This document shows positions 1-8,507 of a DNA stretch of 64,000 nucleotides, in pieces. Both the position numbers and the translations under genes were made by a program. The first letter of the stretch is position 1, and each line of letters starts with the position of its first letter. The stretch is from Fontibacter flavus (GTDB taxonomy: Bacteria; Bacteroidota; Bacteroidia; Cytophagales; Cyclobacteriaceae): the NCBI RefSeq assembly GCF_042432905.1, contig NZ_JBHLWI010000090.1, forward strand, positions 51,958 through 115,957. The letters run 5' to 3'. A model generated the notes under the pieces. The model was not told the DNA's origin. It worked only from the letters and a program-made list of their open reading frames with translations, and made no database searches.

Positions 1-1
1 T

Positions 2-742
2 GAAGGCAGTCGCTTGTCGGGAGAGATTGACGAGGTCTTGGAGAAAGCAGGGAAAATGATTCTTGAAGGAGCGGATATTTTGGATATAGGCGGTTACAGC
101 TCCAGACCTGGAGCAGCTGAAGTCAGTGAAATAGAAGAATTAGATAGGGTAATGCCCGCCATCGAAGCCATCAAGAGAAACTTTCCGGAGACACTTATTT
201 CAATTGATACTTTTAGAGCTAAAGTTGCTGAAGAAGCTGTAAAAGCCGGTGCTGATATTGTCAACGATATATCAGCAGGCAACCTTGATCCCAACATGAT
301 CCCAACAGTGGGTAAATTAAACGTACCCTATATTGCCATGCATATGAAGGGCACACCAAAGGATATGCAGGAGCAAACACAGTATAAGGATATCCTCTTG
401 GAAATCACCCATTATTATGCAAAAAAAATGGAAGAATGTATAAAAGCTGGCATAAAAGATGTGATATTAGATCCGGGCTTTGGATTTGCCAAAACATTAG
501 ATCAAAACTATTGGATTCTCAAAAATTTATCCTATTTTAAGATAATTCAAGCACCGATTTTAGTAGGAGTATCAAGAAAATCCATGATTTATAAATTATT
601 GGATATCACACCTCAGGATTCTCTTAATGGAACGAGCGTTTTGAATATGGTGGCTTTACAAAATGGGGCGAACATTTTGAGGGTGCATGACGTGAAAGAA
701 GCTAAACAAACATTGAAACTATATAACCAACTATACTCTTGA
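2..742 (+). CDS. folP: Dihydropteroate synthase FolP (5'-truncated by window edge)
   Basis: FolP condenses 7,8-dihydropterin pyrophosphate with p-aminobenzoate to dihydropteroate in cytosolic folate synthesis. The frame is open from base 2, so the N-terminus with the first signature lies outside the window; the TTG at 14 is internal. Visible family motifs in order: the DILDIGGYSSRPGA loop (the usual form is DIGGESTRPGA), SIDTFRAKVAEEA, a VNDIS strand, the MHMKGTP segment, LDPGFGFAKT and GVSRKS near the end, all typical of the TIM-barrel enzyme. The stop overlaps the TTG start of cdaA, so the pair is probably translationally coupled. This is a common arrangement in Bacteroidota. Certain as to family. 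Confidence 0.95.
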   Translation, partial: EGSRLSGEIDEVLEKAGKMILEGADILDIGGYSSRPGAAEVSEIEELDRVMPAIEAIKRNFPETLISIDTFRAKVAEEAVKAGADIVNDISAGNLDPNMIPTVGKLNVPYIAMHMKGTPKDMQEQTQYKDILLEITHYYAKKMEECIKAGIKDVILDPGFGFAKTLDQNYWILKNLSYFKIIQAPILVGVSRKSMIYKLLDITPQDSLNGTSVLNMVALQNGANILRVHDVKEAKQTLKLYNQLYS

Positions 743-1611
743 ACCTACTTTTCAAAATAGGATTTTTAGACATCTCCATCGTGAATCTTGTAGATATCAC
801 CTTGGTCAGTATTTTAATTTACCAGGTTTATAAATTATTAAGGGGAAGTGTAGCCATTAAAATCTTCCTGGGATTTCTTTCTATCTACTTGATGTATCTA
901 TTGGTAAGTGCATTAAGAATGGAACTTTTATCCATTATTTTGGGACAATTCATGGGTGTGGGTGTCATTGCTGCCATTATCATCTTTGCACCCGAAATCA
1001 GGAAATTCCTCCTCATCATCGGCAGGTCCTCCATTCTATCCAATGAGAATTTTCTTCAGGAGTTGCTCTTTTGGAAAAAAAGGGAAAGTCTTGTATTTAA
1101 CATCAACCCAATTATAGAAGCTGCAAAAAGCTTATCGGGCACCAATACTGGTGCATTAATGGTAATTTCCAGCAACTCAGAATTGAAATTCTATGCGGAA
1201 AGCGGTGATATATTGGATGCTCTGGTCTCCAAAAGATTATTAATCTCCATTTTCAATAAATTCAGCCCGCTGCACGATGGTGCGGTCATCATTTATAATG
1301 GAAAAGTAAAAGCAGCAAGATGTATCCTGCCTGTTACTGAAAGAGATATACCTGCACAGTTTGGACTGAGACATCGTGCAGCAATAGGAATGTCTGAAGC
1401 TACAGATACGCTCATCCTGATCGTTTCCGAGGAGACAGGACAGGTTTCTTTGGCAAAAAACGGCAAGATTTTGCATAATCTTTCTTTTCAGGAAGTCCGT
1501 GAATTATTGAACGGTTACCTAAGTGGCGAGGATATAGACGAAAAATTTGAGCCTATTTCTGCATATGAAAGGCAGAGGTTCAAAAAATCAACAGCAGCCA
1601 GTAAAGCATAA
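739..1611 (+). CDS. cdaA: Diadenylate cyclase CdaA
   Basis: Membrane-bound enzyme making the second messenger c-di-AMP from two ATP. The 290 residues begin with three hydrophobic segments (about 12-35, 38-58, 67-92), followed by the DAC domain (about 115-265). The catalytic DGA triplet is at 180-182 (PLHDGAVII) and the RHRAAIG motif begins at 211. A short charged tail follows. The start is a TTG that overlaps the folP stop (TTGA); no ATG lies nearby upstream in frame, so the TTG is preferred. The gene ends at a bidirectional terminator. In Firmicutes cdaA is followed by cdaR and glmM; those are absent here and the partner is folP, as is usual in Bacteroidota. Regulation is not visible beyond coupling to folP. 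Confidence 0.95.
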   Translation: MNLLFKIGFLDISIVNLVDITLVSILIYQVYKLLRGSVAIKIFLGFLSIYLMYLLVSALRMELLSIILGQFMGVGVIAAIIIFAPEIRKFLLIIGRSSILSNENFLQELLFWKKRESLVFNINPIIEAAKSLSGTNTGALMVISSNSELKFYAESGDILDALVSKRLLISIFNKFSPLHDGAVIIYNGKVKAARCILPVTERDIPAQFGLRHRAAIGMSEATDTLILIVSEETGQVSLAKNGKILHNLSFQEVRELLNGYLSGEDIDEKFEPISAYERQRFKKSTAASKA

Positions 1612-1645
1612 AAAAGAGGCAATCGCTCGCCTCTTCTTTATTTAA
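1612..1645. terminator. Bidirectional intrinsic terminator between cdaA and yicC
   Basis: A 7-bp perfect stem (AAGAGGC at 1614-1620 with GCCTCTT at 1629-1635, 8-nt loop) has an A-run on its left and a T-rich stretch on its right. It lies directly after the cdaA stop and between convergent genes, so it can serve both strands. Confidence 0.75.
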
Positions 1646-1681
1646 CTATTGTGGATTTCCCTTTCAACTTTCCACTTGTCC

Positions 1682-2560
1682 TTATAGAATATTCAAAGAC
1701 TGCTCTTTGATTTTTTCAAGCTCATCTTTCATAATGACCACATGTTGTTGAATATCTGCATCATTGGCCTTTGACCCAATGGTATTGATCTCTCTTCCGA
1801 TCTCCTGACTGATAAATCCAAGTTTTTTACCTTGATGGTTATCATCATTCAAGTTCTTTTCAAAATAATTCAAGTGAGTCTCCAAACGAACAATTTCTTC
1901 TGTTATGTCAATCTTTTCAAAATAATAGATCAATTCCTGCTCGAAACGATTTTTATCAAAATCATTTTCCTCCAACCAATCTTTGAAATTATTTCTGATT
2001 CTTTGCCTGATTTTTTCCTTTCTAACCGGATCATAAGCTTTTATATGATCTAATCCTCCTCTGATCAGACTTAGGTTATCCATAAACTTCGTCTGCAGCA
2101 CCTCACCCTCATCTTTTCTAAAATCATCACATTTGCTCAATGCCTCTTCCAATACATTTTTGACCAACTCCCACTCTTCACTTCCCGAGGATCTTTCTAC
2201 CACTGAAGTAATTACACTTGGAGACTGAAGAGAAAGCTTAAACAAATCCTCAGCCTGTGCTCCTACCTTGGCAGCCAATTGCTGATATGTTTTGTAGTAG
2301 GATTGGAAAAGGTCTTCATTCACAGCAATGGGCAACTCTGCCCCCGCTTTATCAGAAAATTCAATTACAAGATTGACCTTTCCCCTGTCGAGGATTTTTG
2401 CTACAATATTTCTGATTTCCAGTTCTTTGTCTGAAAACTGTTTTGGACTTCTAATCGATAAATCCAAAAACTTTGAGTTTAGTGTTTTGACTTCAACACT
2501 GACTATATAAGCATCATTTTCAAATCCGGCCAGTCCATAGCCTGTCATTGATTTTACCAT
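1682..2560 (-). CDS. yicC: YicC/YloC family endoribonuclease
   Basis: A 292-residue YicC-type protein. The N-terminal signature SMTGYGLA is at residues 4-11. The C-terminal DUF1732 half (about 205-292) carries TEEIVRLETHL, GKKLGFISQE and REINTIGSKA, the most conserved block of the family. Members are cytosolic RNA endonucleases linked to small-RNA turnover in enterobacteria and to stationary-phase survival. Length matches the family. It lies 17 bp downstream of the 1144-residue envelope protein on the same strand, so the two may share a transcript. No metal ligands were assigned by eye. The function in Bacteroidota is inferred from the family. Confidence 0.92.
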   Translation of the reverse strand: MVKSMTGYGLAGFENDAYIVSVEVKTLNSKFLDLSIRSPKQFSDKELEIRNIVAKILDRGKVNLVIEFSDKAGAELPIAVNEDLFQSYYKTYQQLAAKVGAQAEDLFKLSLQSPSVITSVVERSSGSEEWELVKNVLEEALSKCDDFRKDEGEVLQTKFMDNLSLIRGGLDHIKAYDPVRKEKIRQRIRNNFKDWLEENDFDKNRFEQELIYYFEKIDITEEIVRLETHLNYFEKNLNDDNHQGKKLGFISQEIGREINTIGSKANDADIQQHVVIMKDELEKIKEQSLNIL

Positions 2561-2577
2561 AATTTTATTGAGGTATA

Positions 2578-5500
2578 TTAGAAATTATACCCTAAGGTAA
2601 CATAAAATCTCAAATCGTCCCTTTGGAAATTCCGGACAGGTTGGGCGAGATCAAATTTAAAATAATAGTTCAACAAGACCGTTCTAATGCCTGCCCCATA
2701 ACTTTGTAGCCAAGGATTGTTGAAATTATTAAGGGTAATGGTAAATGGTGAACCGGGTGTTGTGATCACTTCTGTATTTTGATCATTCACTCTTTCCCAA
2801 GGAGCAGAATTGTTCCATGCCGAACCTATATCATAGAAAGCCACCATTTGAAAATTCTTGATGAAATTTGAGGTGATATTCCCTCTTGAAAGATAAGAGA
2901 ATAACGGTATTCTCAGCTCCGTGGTAAATGTCATGACATTTCTACCCCTGATTTCATCAAACAAGTAACCTCTCAGATCCACAAACTCTGCGAATAAAAT
3001 ATTGGAATTTTCATTCCCTTGCGGATTTCGTACCGGAGATGGCTCAGGTCTGTTATTTGGAGGATTATAAAATTGATTAAACAACCAATTATTCATACCT
3101 CCCACCAGATAATTCTGTGGATTGTTACCAAAGAATGAGCCAACAAATAGCTTTGAAGCCAAAGTGATATTTTTATGGATCTTTTGATAATTCCTGAAAT
3201 CTAAGTAGAAGTTTGAGAAAGACCGCTCACCTTTGGAAAGCCCCTGAAAATGTGAAATCCCAACCTTCCCTTTCATGCCCTGCTGCATATACAAGCCCAA
3301 CTGCTCGGTTTTATCCAGAACAAATTCCGCCTTCCCACCAGCATATTGCACATCAAATCTATTTTGATTCTCCACTTGACCCCTTAAAATAGAATCAGGG
3401 TTGAGATTAAAATATTGGCTACGGGCAACAAATGGCGCTACAGTAAATCTTGCATGTGGACTGAAAGGATAAGAGAATCCTAATTCCGCTTTATTCAAAA
3501 CATAACGTTGAACATTAAAATCTCCCTCATCAACTACAATTGCTCTTCTGTCAAACCTTAACCTAACATCTACCCTTTGCTTCAAATATTCATATTCAAA
3601 GAAAATATCGCTTCCTGATTTGAAATCTAATGGAAACATAATCCCCCCATTAAAAACATGGTTATCCAGAATATCTGTCATCTTGCCTGCTAAACCTACC
3701 CCAAATCCTCTCAAAGGATCCACTACCCAATCAGTTGATAGGCTGTTGGTGATGAACTGAGGGGTCATCCTTGCCGGCCCAGTGACCCTTTTCTGCATAC
3801 TCTGACGACGAAAGTTTTCCAAGAGATTACTTCTTCCGCCAACTGTAGCAACAGTCCTTTCTTGTGCAGGCAAAGGAATAGTATCAAAAATGTAATTATC
3901 CGTATCTACTCCAGCCCTTCTTTCAAATCTTAACCTATCAGTACTGATCGAACCGGTGAGGCTTCTTGGCTTGGGCAAGGTATCAGTTTGAGCCTGCCCA
4001 GTTGCTGGAGGCTGGGTTGGAGGTTTCTGTTGCTGTGCTGGAGGAATGCCCAACATCACATCTTCTAATCTGATATTTAAAGTAGTATCCCTTTTTACTT
4101 CAGGAGTAGTCGTGGTAATTCTTTGCTCAGCACGGTTCACTACCCGCCTATCTCTCAAAGCTTCTTGGGCTGCTGGAACCGCGTTTTCCTGTGAATCTTC
4201 TTCAGCCCTTCTAGTGGTAATCCTTTCTGTCAGCGTTTTAGCTTGTAACAGTTGAACCCTTGGAGTGCTAGGCGTAAACTGATCTATGTTTGAAAATGAT
4301 TCCAGTATAATCCTACTTTGATTACCATCCCGATAAGAATAGGCGATCCTGTTGATAGAAGAAGCGTAATCAAATGCCTCCACACTCCTATTGTATGCCG
4401 ACACCTGACTTGCAATGCCATTGGAAATAGTCAGTCTCATCAGGTTATTTACACCACTCTGATCACTGATCATCAAAATATTGTTGGAATTTAAGACCCT
4501 GGGGCGGAAATTCTTATTGTTCAGGTTGGTAAGCTTCTGACTAGGAAGAGAATCATTCAAGTCAATTTTAAATATATTGAAATAATCAGGCAATAACTTG
4601 ACATCTGGAGCTCTGGTCAACAGAGAATCGGCTATCTCAGTGAAATTTGAAGCATAGATAACAGTAGAATCATTCAAAAATACCGGCGTGATGTTATCGA
4701 AAACATCATTGGTCAATCTTCTTCCTTGACCTCGGACATTTAAAGAGTAAATATCCGTCTTGCCCCCTGAGATCGCAGAAAGCACCATGTTTCTTCCTGT
4801 AGAGTTGAAGTCCAAGCTTAAAATCTGAGTGATGTTTCTCAAATAGATTTTATCTTGAGCAGACCCATCGATTGCCCTCATTCTCAAAGTGGTGGTCCCC
4901 CTATTGAAAGTCGCTATTGCTAAATTCAAAGTATCTCTCCATGCTATTACGGGTGAGGTTTTGTTGACTGGTAAATCACTCGAAACGGATCCTCCAGAAT
5001 AAATTGTACGCTCCCTCCCTGAGGAAATCTCCCTGACTTGAACCTTATATCTTCCTCCATTATTGACTACATAAGCCAGATTCTTGGCATCTGGACTGAA
5101 CTTGATGTCATTAATGATCCCTTCGTGAGAAGGAGAAGTAGCATTGATCTGATTGTTTTTATTGACATCCTTGAAGGTGGTGAATACCGATTGATTGGTG
5201 CTTTCATAAAATTGCCTCCACTGTTCCTGGAAATTTTTATAATTCAATCCAATAGTATTGGCAATGCTGTTTTCCTCATTTCTGTTGATCCTGCTCAGGT
5301 TAAGAATACTTGAAACATACCTTCTCCCATATTTTTCCACAATGAAATTCCAGACAGACTGGCCCAAAAAAGCAGCTTCTTTTCCCTGATAACGATGTAG
5401 TTTGATGCTTTTGTTATCCCTGAAAAAATGTCTGACATAATCATCCATTTCTCTGCTCCATCCGTAGGCCAGATAATATGCTGCCCCTTCTATATACCAC

Positions 5501-6012
5501 TCTGGGAAACTATTGATCAGGTTAGACTGAAATGCATCCGCAATAGTTGAACCATAGAGCATTTCTTCAATGATGACCTTCGAAGTGGTATAAATGAGGT
5601 CTTTTTTGAATTTTTCCCAACTACCTGCAAAAGCAACCTCACCAATTAATCTGCTGAAAAAAGTTTGCCCGTCTATGGTAAACTGGTTTTTATTAAGATT
5701 AAGATTTGACTGAAGAATCTCTTCTTCCGAATTATAGATAAATATCCTGGGCTTGGTATAAGCCACATAACCTATTTGCTGTGTTAACCTATCAAATTCA
5801 CTTTCAAGATAATCAATGGCCATCCGGGCATTATTAATGCCCCCATCATAATAATACACCTCAAAATTATTTGAACTGTAATAATACCATTCTATATTTT
5901 TATGCTGAACCCGATTTTTACCAAATCTTTCCTTGTCAAGCTGGGCAATTGATTGATGCCCCAGCAGCAAAGCAAAAAGAAACAAGCAAATACGTAAAAC
6001 CTTAATTTTCAT
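2578..6012 (-). CDS. Large envelope protein: degenerate peptidase-MA-like domain, TolB-like propeller, C-terminal beta-barrel
   Basis: 1144 residues with a signal peptide ending near residue 24 (LLLGHQSIAQ). Residues about 40-280 look like a gluzincin (peptidase MA-like) domain: the downstream segment PEWYIEGAAYYLAYG fits the usual W-x-x-E-G-x-A-x-Y motif, but the expected HExxH position reads SKVIIEEMLYG, so the zinc site appears lost. About 290-590 holds WD40-like/PD40 blades (for example DIKFSPDAKNLAYV). A Pro/Gln/Thr-rich linker with low-complexity runs spans about 590-740. The last 350 residues alternate in a way typical of an outer-membrane barrel and end in an aromatic residue (YVTLGYNF). 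Probably spans or anchors in the outer membrane. Annotated in this phylum as TolB-like or hypothetical; the real role is unknown to me. Confidence 0.7.
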   Translation of the reverse strand: MKIKVLRICLFLFALLLGHQSIAQLDKERFGKNRVQHKNIEWYYYSSNNFEVYYYDGGINNARMAIDYLESEFDRLTQQIGYVAYTKPRIFIYNSEEEILQSNLNLNKNQFTIDGQTFFSRLIGEVAFAGSWEKFKKDLIYTTSKVIIEEMLYGSTIADAFQSNLINSFPEWYIEGAAYYLAYGWSREMDDYVRHFFRDNKSIKLHRYQGKEAAFLGQSVWNFIVEKYGRRYVSSILNLSRINRNEENSIANTIGLNYKNFQEQWRQFYESTNQSVFTTFKDVNKNNQINATSPSHEGIINDIKFSPDAKNLAYVVNNGGRYKVQVREISSGRERTIYSGGSVSSDLPVNKTSPVIAWRDTLNLAIATFNRGTTTLRMRAIDGSAQDKIYLRNITQILSLDFNSTGRNMVLSAISGGKTDIYSLNVRGQGRRLTNDVFDNITPVFLNDSTVIYASNFTEIADSLLTRAPDVKLLPDYFNIFKIDLNDSLPSQKLTNLNNKNFRPRVLNSNNILMISDQSGVNNLMRLTISNGIASQVSAYNRSVEAFDYASSINRIAYSYRDGNQSRIILESFSNIDQFTPSTPRVQLLQAKTLTERITTRRAEEDSQENAVPAAQEALRDRRVVNRAEQRITTTTPEVKRDTTLNIRLEDVMLGIPPAQQQKPPTQPPATGQAQTDTLPKPRSLTGSISTDRLRFERRAGVDTDNYIFDTIPLPAQERTVATVGGRSNLLENFRRQSMQKRVTGPARMTPQFITNSLSTDWVVDPLRGFGVGLAGKMTDILDNHVFNGGIMFPLDFKSGSDIFFEYEYLKQRVDVRLRFDRRAIVVDEGDFNVQRYVLNKAELGFSYPFSPHARFTVAPFVARSQYFNLNPDSILRGQVENQNRFDVQYAGGKAEFVLDKTEQLGLYMQQGMKGKVGISHFQGLSKGERSFSNFYLDFRNYQKIHKNITLASKLFVGSFFGNNPQNYLVGGMNNWLFNQFYNPPNNRPEPSPVRNPQGNENSNILFAEFVDLRGYLFDEIRGRNVMTFTTELRIPLFSYLSRGNITSNFIKNFQMVAFYDIGSAWNNSAPWERVNDQNTEVITTPGSPFTITLNNFNNPWLQSYGAGIRTVLLNYYFKFDLAQPVRNFQRDDLRFYVTLGYNF

Positions 6013-6060
6013 CTATTGTGTACACTTGGACTTAAATATACTTAAAAATTAATTTTCTGG

Positions 6061-7110
6061 TCAATTACAGCGCCTAATGTTTACTTCTTTTTGGGGCTCT
6101 TTTCCTTGAAGAAGCAATTCCATCATCATTTTGCTGAAGTATGGAACCAAAGAAACCCCTTTTGCACCGAAACCATTGAAGATATAAACGCTTTCATGCT
6201 CAGGATGTTTTCCCAACAAAGGTCTTCTATCTTTAGTAGCTGGTCTGATGCCCGAGCGATGCATTTGTATCTCTGCTTTTTTGTTGACAATCAATTTTTC
6301 AAGTTTTTCAAGCAACTCGTTTTTTCCCCTTTCTGTAGGACCTTCATCTAGATCATGCCAGGTATAGGTAGAACCTACTCTTTGTAGTCCGTTGGGCAAA
6401 CTTATTCTGAACACCCCCCTGTTAATAATCGCTTCCGGATAAAAATCCTGCTCCAAATCCAGGATTTCACCTTTCACAGGCGCGAAGGGCATGTTGGCAA
6501 AAAAACGGCTCTCTTTGGCTCCTAAACCGTTGCAGTAAATAATACCCTTGGCAATTATTCCTTTATAGCGAACTCCCTCTGGTAAAATCTCTAATTTGTC
6601 TTCCTCGAATTCTTCCTGCAACAGGGATTTATTGCTCAACAAAAATTCTGAATAAGCATCCAAAAGGGTATTGATATCCAGATAGCCTGAATTTTTTAGC
6701 ATTATACCACCAAATGGATTGTAAACCTCTTCAAATAAAGGGCTGGAGTAAATTTTTTCGAAATAAGGCTGTAATAAGGGGTCACCACTATGTCCCATCC
6801 ACTCATTTTGCTCTTCTATGGACAAAAAAGGACGATAAATGTTTTTCTTGACCAAAAACTTCTTCTGCAAGAAGTCTTCAAGTTTTCCATAGAATGGCTC
6901 AATTTCCGGGAAAAGCTGATCAGCCAACCAAGTTCTAACCATTTTCTTTCCGGTCACGGGATTATACAGCCCTGCTGCAATCCTGCTGCTGTTGTTCTGT
7001 TCCGGAGTATCCAAAACCATAAAGCTCAGGTTGTTTTCCCACATCCTGTAAGAGAGTGCGGTTCCTGCAAGACCTTGTCCGATGAGTAAAAAATCTACTT
7101 CCATGCCCAA
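6061..7110 (-). CDS. FAD-dependent oxidoreductase, DAO/DadA family
   Basis: A 349-residue flavoprotein of the D-amino-acid oxidase fold. The N-terminal dinucleotide-binding motif is LLIGQGLAGTALSY (residues 7-20), followed by an acidic residue ending the second strand (VLDTP). The C-terminal part carries RSGIRPATKDRRPLLG and FNGFGAKGVSLVPYF, the usual FAD-closing motifs of the family (compare GlpD, ThiO and the MnmC C-terminal domain). No signal peptide. The substrate cannot be told from sequence; the absence of thi genes nearby argues against calling it ThiO. It is divergent from the MBL-hydrolase operon with a 51-bp spacer. Two possible starts lie 6 bp apart (7110, 7104). Confidence 0.85.
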   Translation of the reverse strand: MGMEVDFLLIGQGLAGTALSYRMWENNLSFMVLDTPEQNNSSRIAAGLYNPVTGKKMVRTWLADQLFPEIEPFYGKLEDFLQKKFLVKKNIYRPFLSIEEQNEWMGHSGDPLLQPYFEKIYSSPLFEEVYNPFGGIMLKNSGYLDINTLLDAYSEFLLSNKSLLQEEFEEDKLEILPEGVRYKGIIAKGIIYCNGLGAKESRFFANMPFAPVKGEILDLEQDFYPEAIINRGVFRISLPNGLQRVGSTYTWHDLDEGPTERGKNELLEKLEKLIVNKKAEIQMHRSGIRPATKDRRPLLGKHPEHESVYIFNGFGAKGVSLVPYFSKMMMELLLQGKEPQKEVNIRRCN

Positions 7111-7161
7111 AAATATATTCTTTATTCGTTATTTTGAGTTTAATAAATAAAAGATTACTTC

Positions 7162-7815
7162 ATGCTGCATCTTAAGAGCTTTACCTTTAACCCTTTCATG
7201 GAAAACACCTATGTGCTTTATGATGACACCAAGGAAGCTGTGATTTTTGATCCTGGATGTTATGAAAAATATGAGCAACAGGAATTGGTGGATTTTATAG
7301 AGGAAGAAAAGCTAAATGTCAAATCTCTCATCAATACGCATTGCCATATTGACCATGTTTTGGGAAATGCATTTGTCAAAAGGAAGTTCGGAGTCAAATT
7401 GTACATTCATGAAAACGACCATCCTGTGCTAAAATCAGTATCTGCATATGCTCCTAACTACGGATTTGCGGGTTATGAAGAAGCAGACCCTGATTTCTAT
7501 ATTGATGAAAACGATAAAATCGAATTTGGCAATACAACCCTTGATATCCTATTTGTTCCAGGACATGCTCCGGGACATGTGGTGTTTTATCACAAAGATT
7601 CTGGAATATGCATTGCTGGAGACACCCTGTTCCAAGGAAGCATAGGAAGGACAGATTTGCCCGGGGGAGATCATCAGACCTTATTGAATGCCATCAAAAA
7701 TGTCATGTTCACCTTACCAGAGAACACCAAGGTATATCCTGGACATGGGCCGATGACAACAATTGGTTATGAAAAGGAAAACAATCCATTTGTGGGAAAA
7801 AGAGCTAGATTTTGA
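7162..7815 (+). CDS. MBL-fold metallo-hydrolase (glyoxalase II-like)
   Basis: 217 residues with a full binuclear metal site of the metallo-beta-lactamase fold: TH-C-H-I-D-H at 59-65, a second His in VPGHAPGHV, an Asp in IAGDTLFQGSIGR, and the last His in VYPGHGP. The GRTDLPGG segment is typical of the glyoxalase-II-like/YcbL group, which hydrolyses thioesters such as S-lactoylglutathione analogues. It is cytosolic with no signal peptide. First gene of a five-gene run whose members overlap by 4-8 bp (MBL, pssA, porU, porV, M16). The link to type IX secretion is positional only. Confidence 0.9.
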   Translation: MLHLKSFTFNPFMENTYVLYDDTKEAVIFDPGCYEKYEQQELVDFIEEEKLNVKSLINTHCHIDHVLGNAFVKRKFGVKLYIHENDHPVLKSVSAYAPNYGFAGYEEADPDFYIDENDKIEFGNTTLDILFVPGHAPGHVVFYHKDSGICIAGDTLFQGSIGRTDLPGGDHQTLLNAIKNVMFTLPENTKVYPGHGPMTTIGYEKENNPFVGKRARF

Positions 7816-8507
7816 TGATCAAAAAACACATCCCCAATACATTAACTGCCCTCAACCTGCTTTGTGGAATGATGGGTATTTATTTTGTCCTAAAGGGTCA
7901 AATCTCTTATGGCGCATATTTTATTCTAATTGCAGCCCTTTTTGATTTTCTGGATGGATTTTTGGCGAGAATGCTGAACGCGTATTCTGAAATAGGAAAG
8001 CAATTAGATTCCCTAGCGGATTTAGTGACTTTTGGCATTTTACCTTCCTTTATTCTTTTCCAAATGGTCAAGGAAAATGCCGACCTGGAATATATGCCTT
8101 TTTTCACCTTCCTAATCGGTATATTCTCTGCCATAAGGTTGGCAAAATTCAACATTGACACCCGGCAATCGGACAGATTCATCGGTGTGCCGACTCCAGC
8201 CAATGCCATGTTGATTTCAACACTACCGTTTTTTGCTGAGAAATTCCCCGGCAGCGCAGAATTGGTTTACCACCCCTATTTCATCTATGTTTTCACCATT
8301 GTCATGTCTTTCCTTTTGATTGCTGAGTTGCCATTGATTGCACTTAAATTCAAAAGCTTCGCCCTTAAACAAAACATATTCCGTTATTTGGTCCTTTTGA
8401 TCGGGCTGATCTGCATCGTAGCCTTTGGTCTGGCTGGAATTCCTATGGTAATTATTTCCTATATTGTGCTGTCGGTAGTAGAGGGTTTATTGGCCAAAAA
8501 TGCTTAA
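7812..8507 (+). CDS. pssA: CDP-diacylglycerol--serine O-phosphatidyltransferase PssA
   Basis: Integral membrane enzyme making phosphatidylserine, the precursor of phosphatidylethanolamine. The CDP-alcohol phosphatidyltransferase signature DG-x2-AR-x8-G-x3-D-x3-D is complete at about residues 46-68 (DGFLARM...GKQLDSLAD). About seven hydrophobic segments follow in 231 residues, and the segment IPNTLTALNLLCGMMG before the motif is characteristic of the serine-specific branch. It overlaps the MBL gene by 4 bp and the next gene, porU, by 8 bp. This implies translational coupling of a lipid gene to secretion genes. Confidence 0.94.
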   Translation: MMIKKHIPNTLTALNLLCGMMGIYFVLKGQISYGAYFILIAALFDFLDGFLARMLNAYSEIGKQLDSLADLVTFGILPSFILFQMVKENADLEYMPFFTFLIGIFSAIRLAKFNIDTRQSDRFIGVPTPANAMLISTLPFFAEKFPGSAELVYHPYFIYVFTIVMSFLLIAELPLIALKFKSFALKQNIFRYLVLLIGLICIVAFGLAGIPMVIISYIVLSVVEGLLAKNA

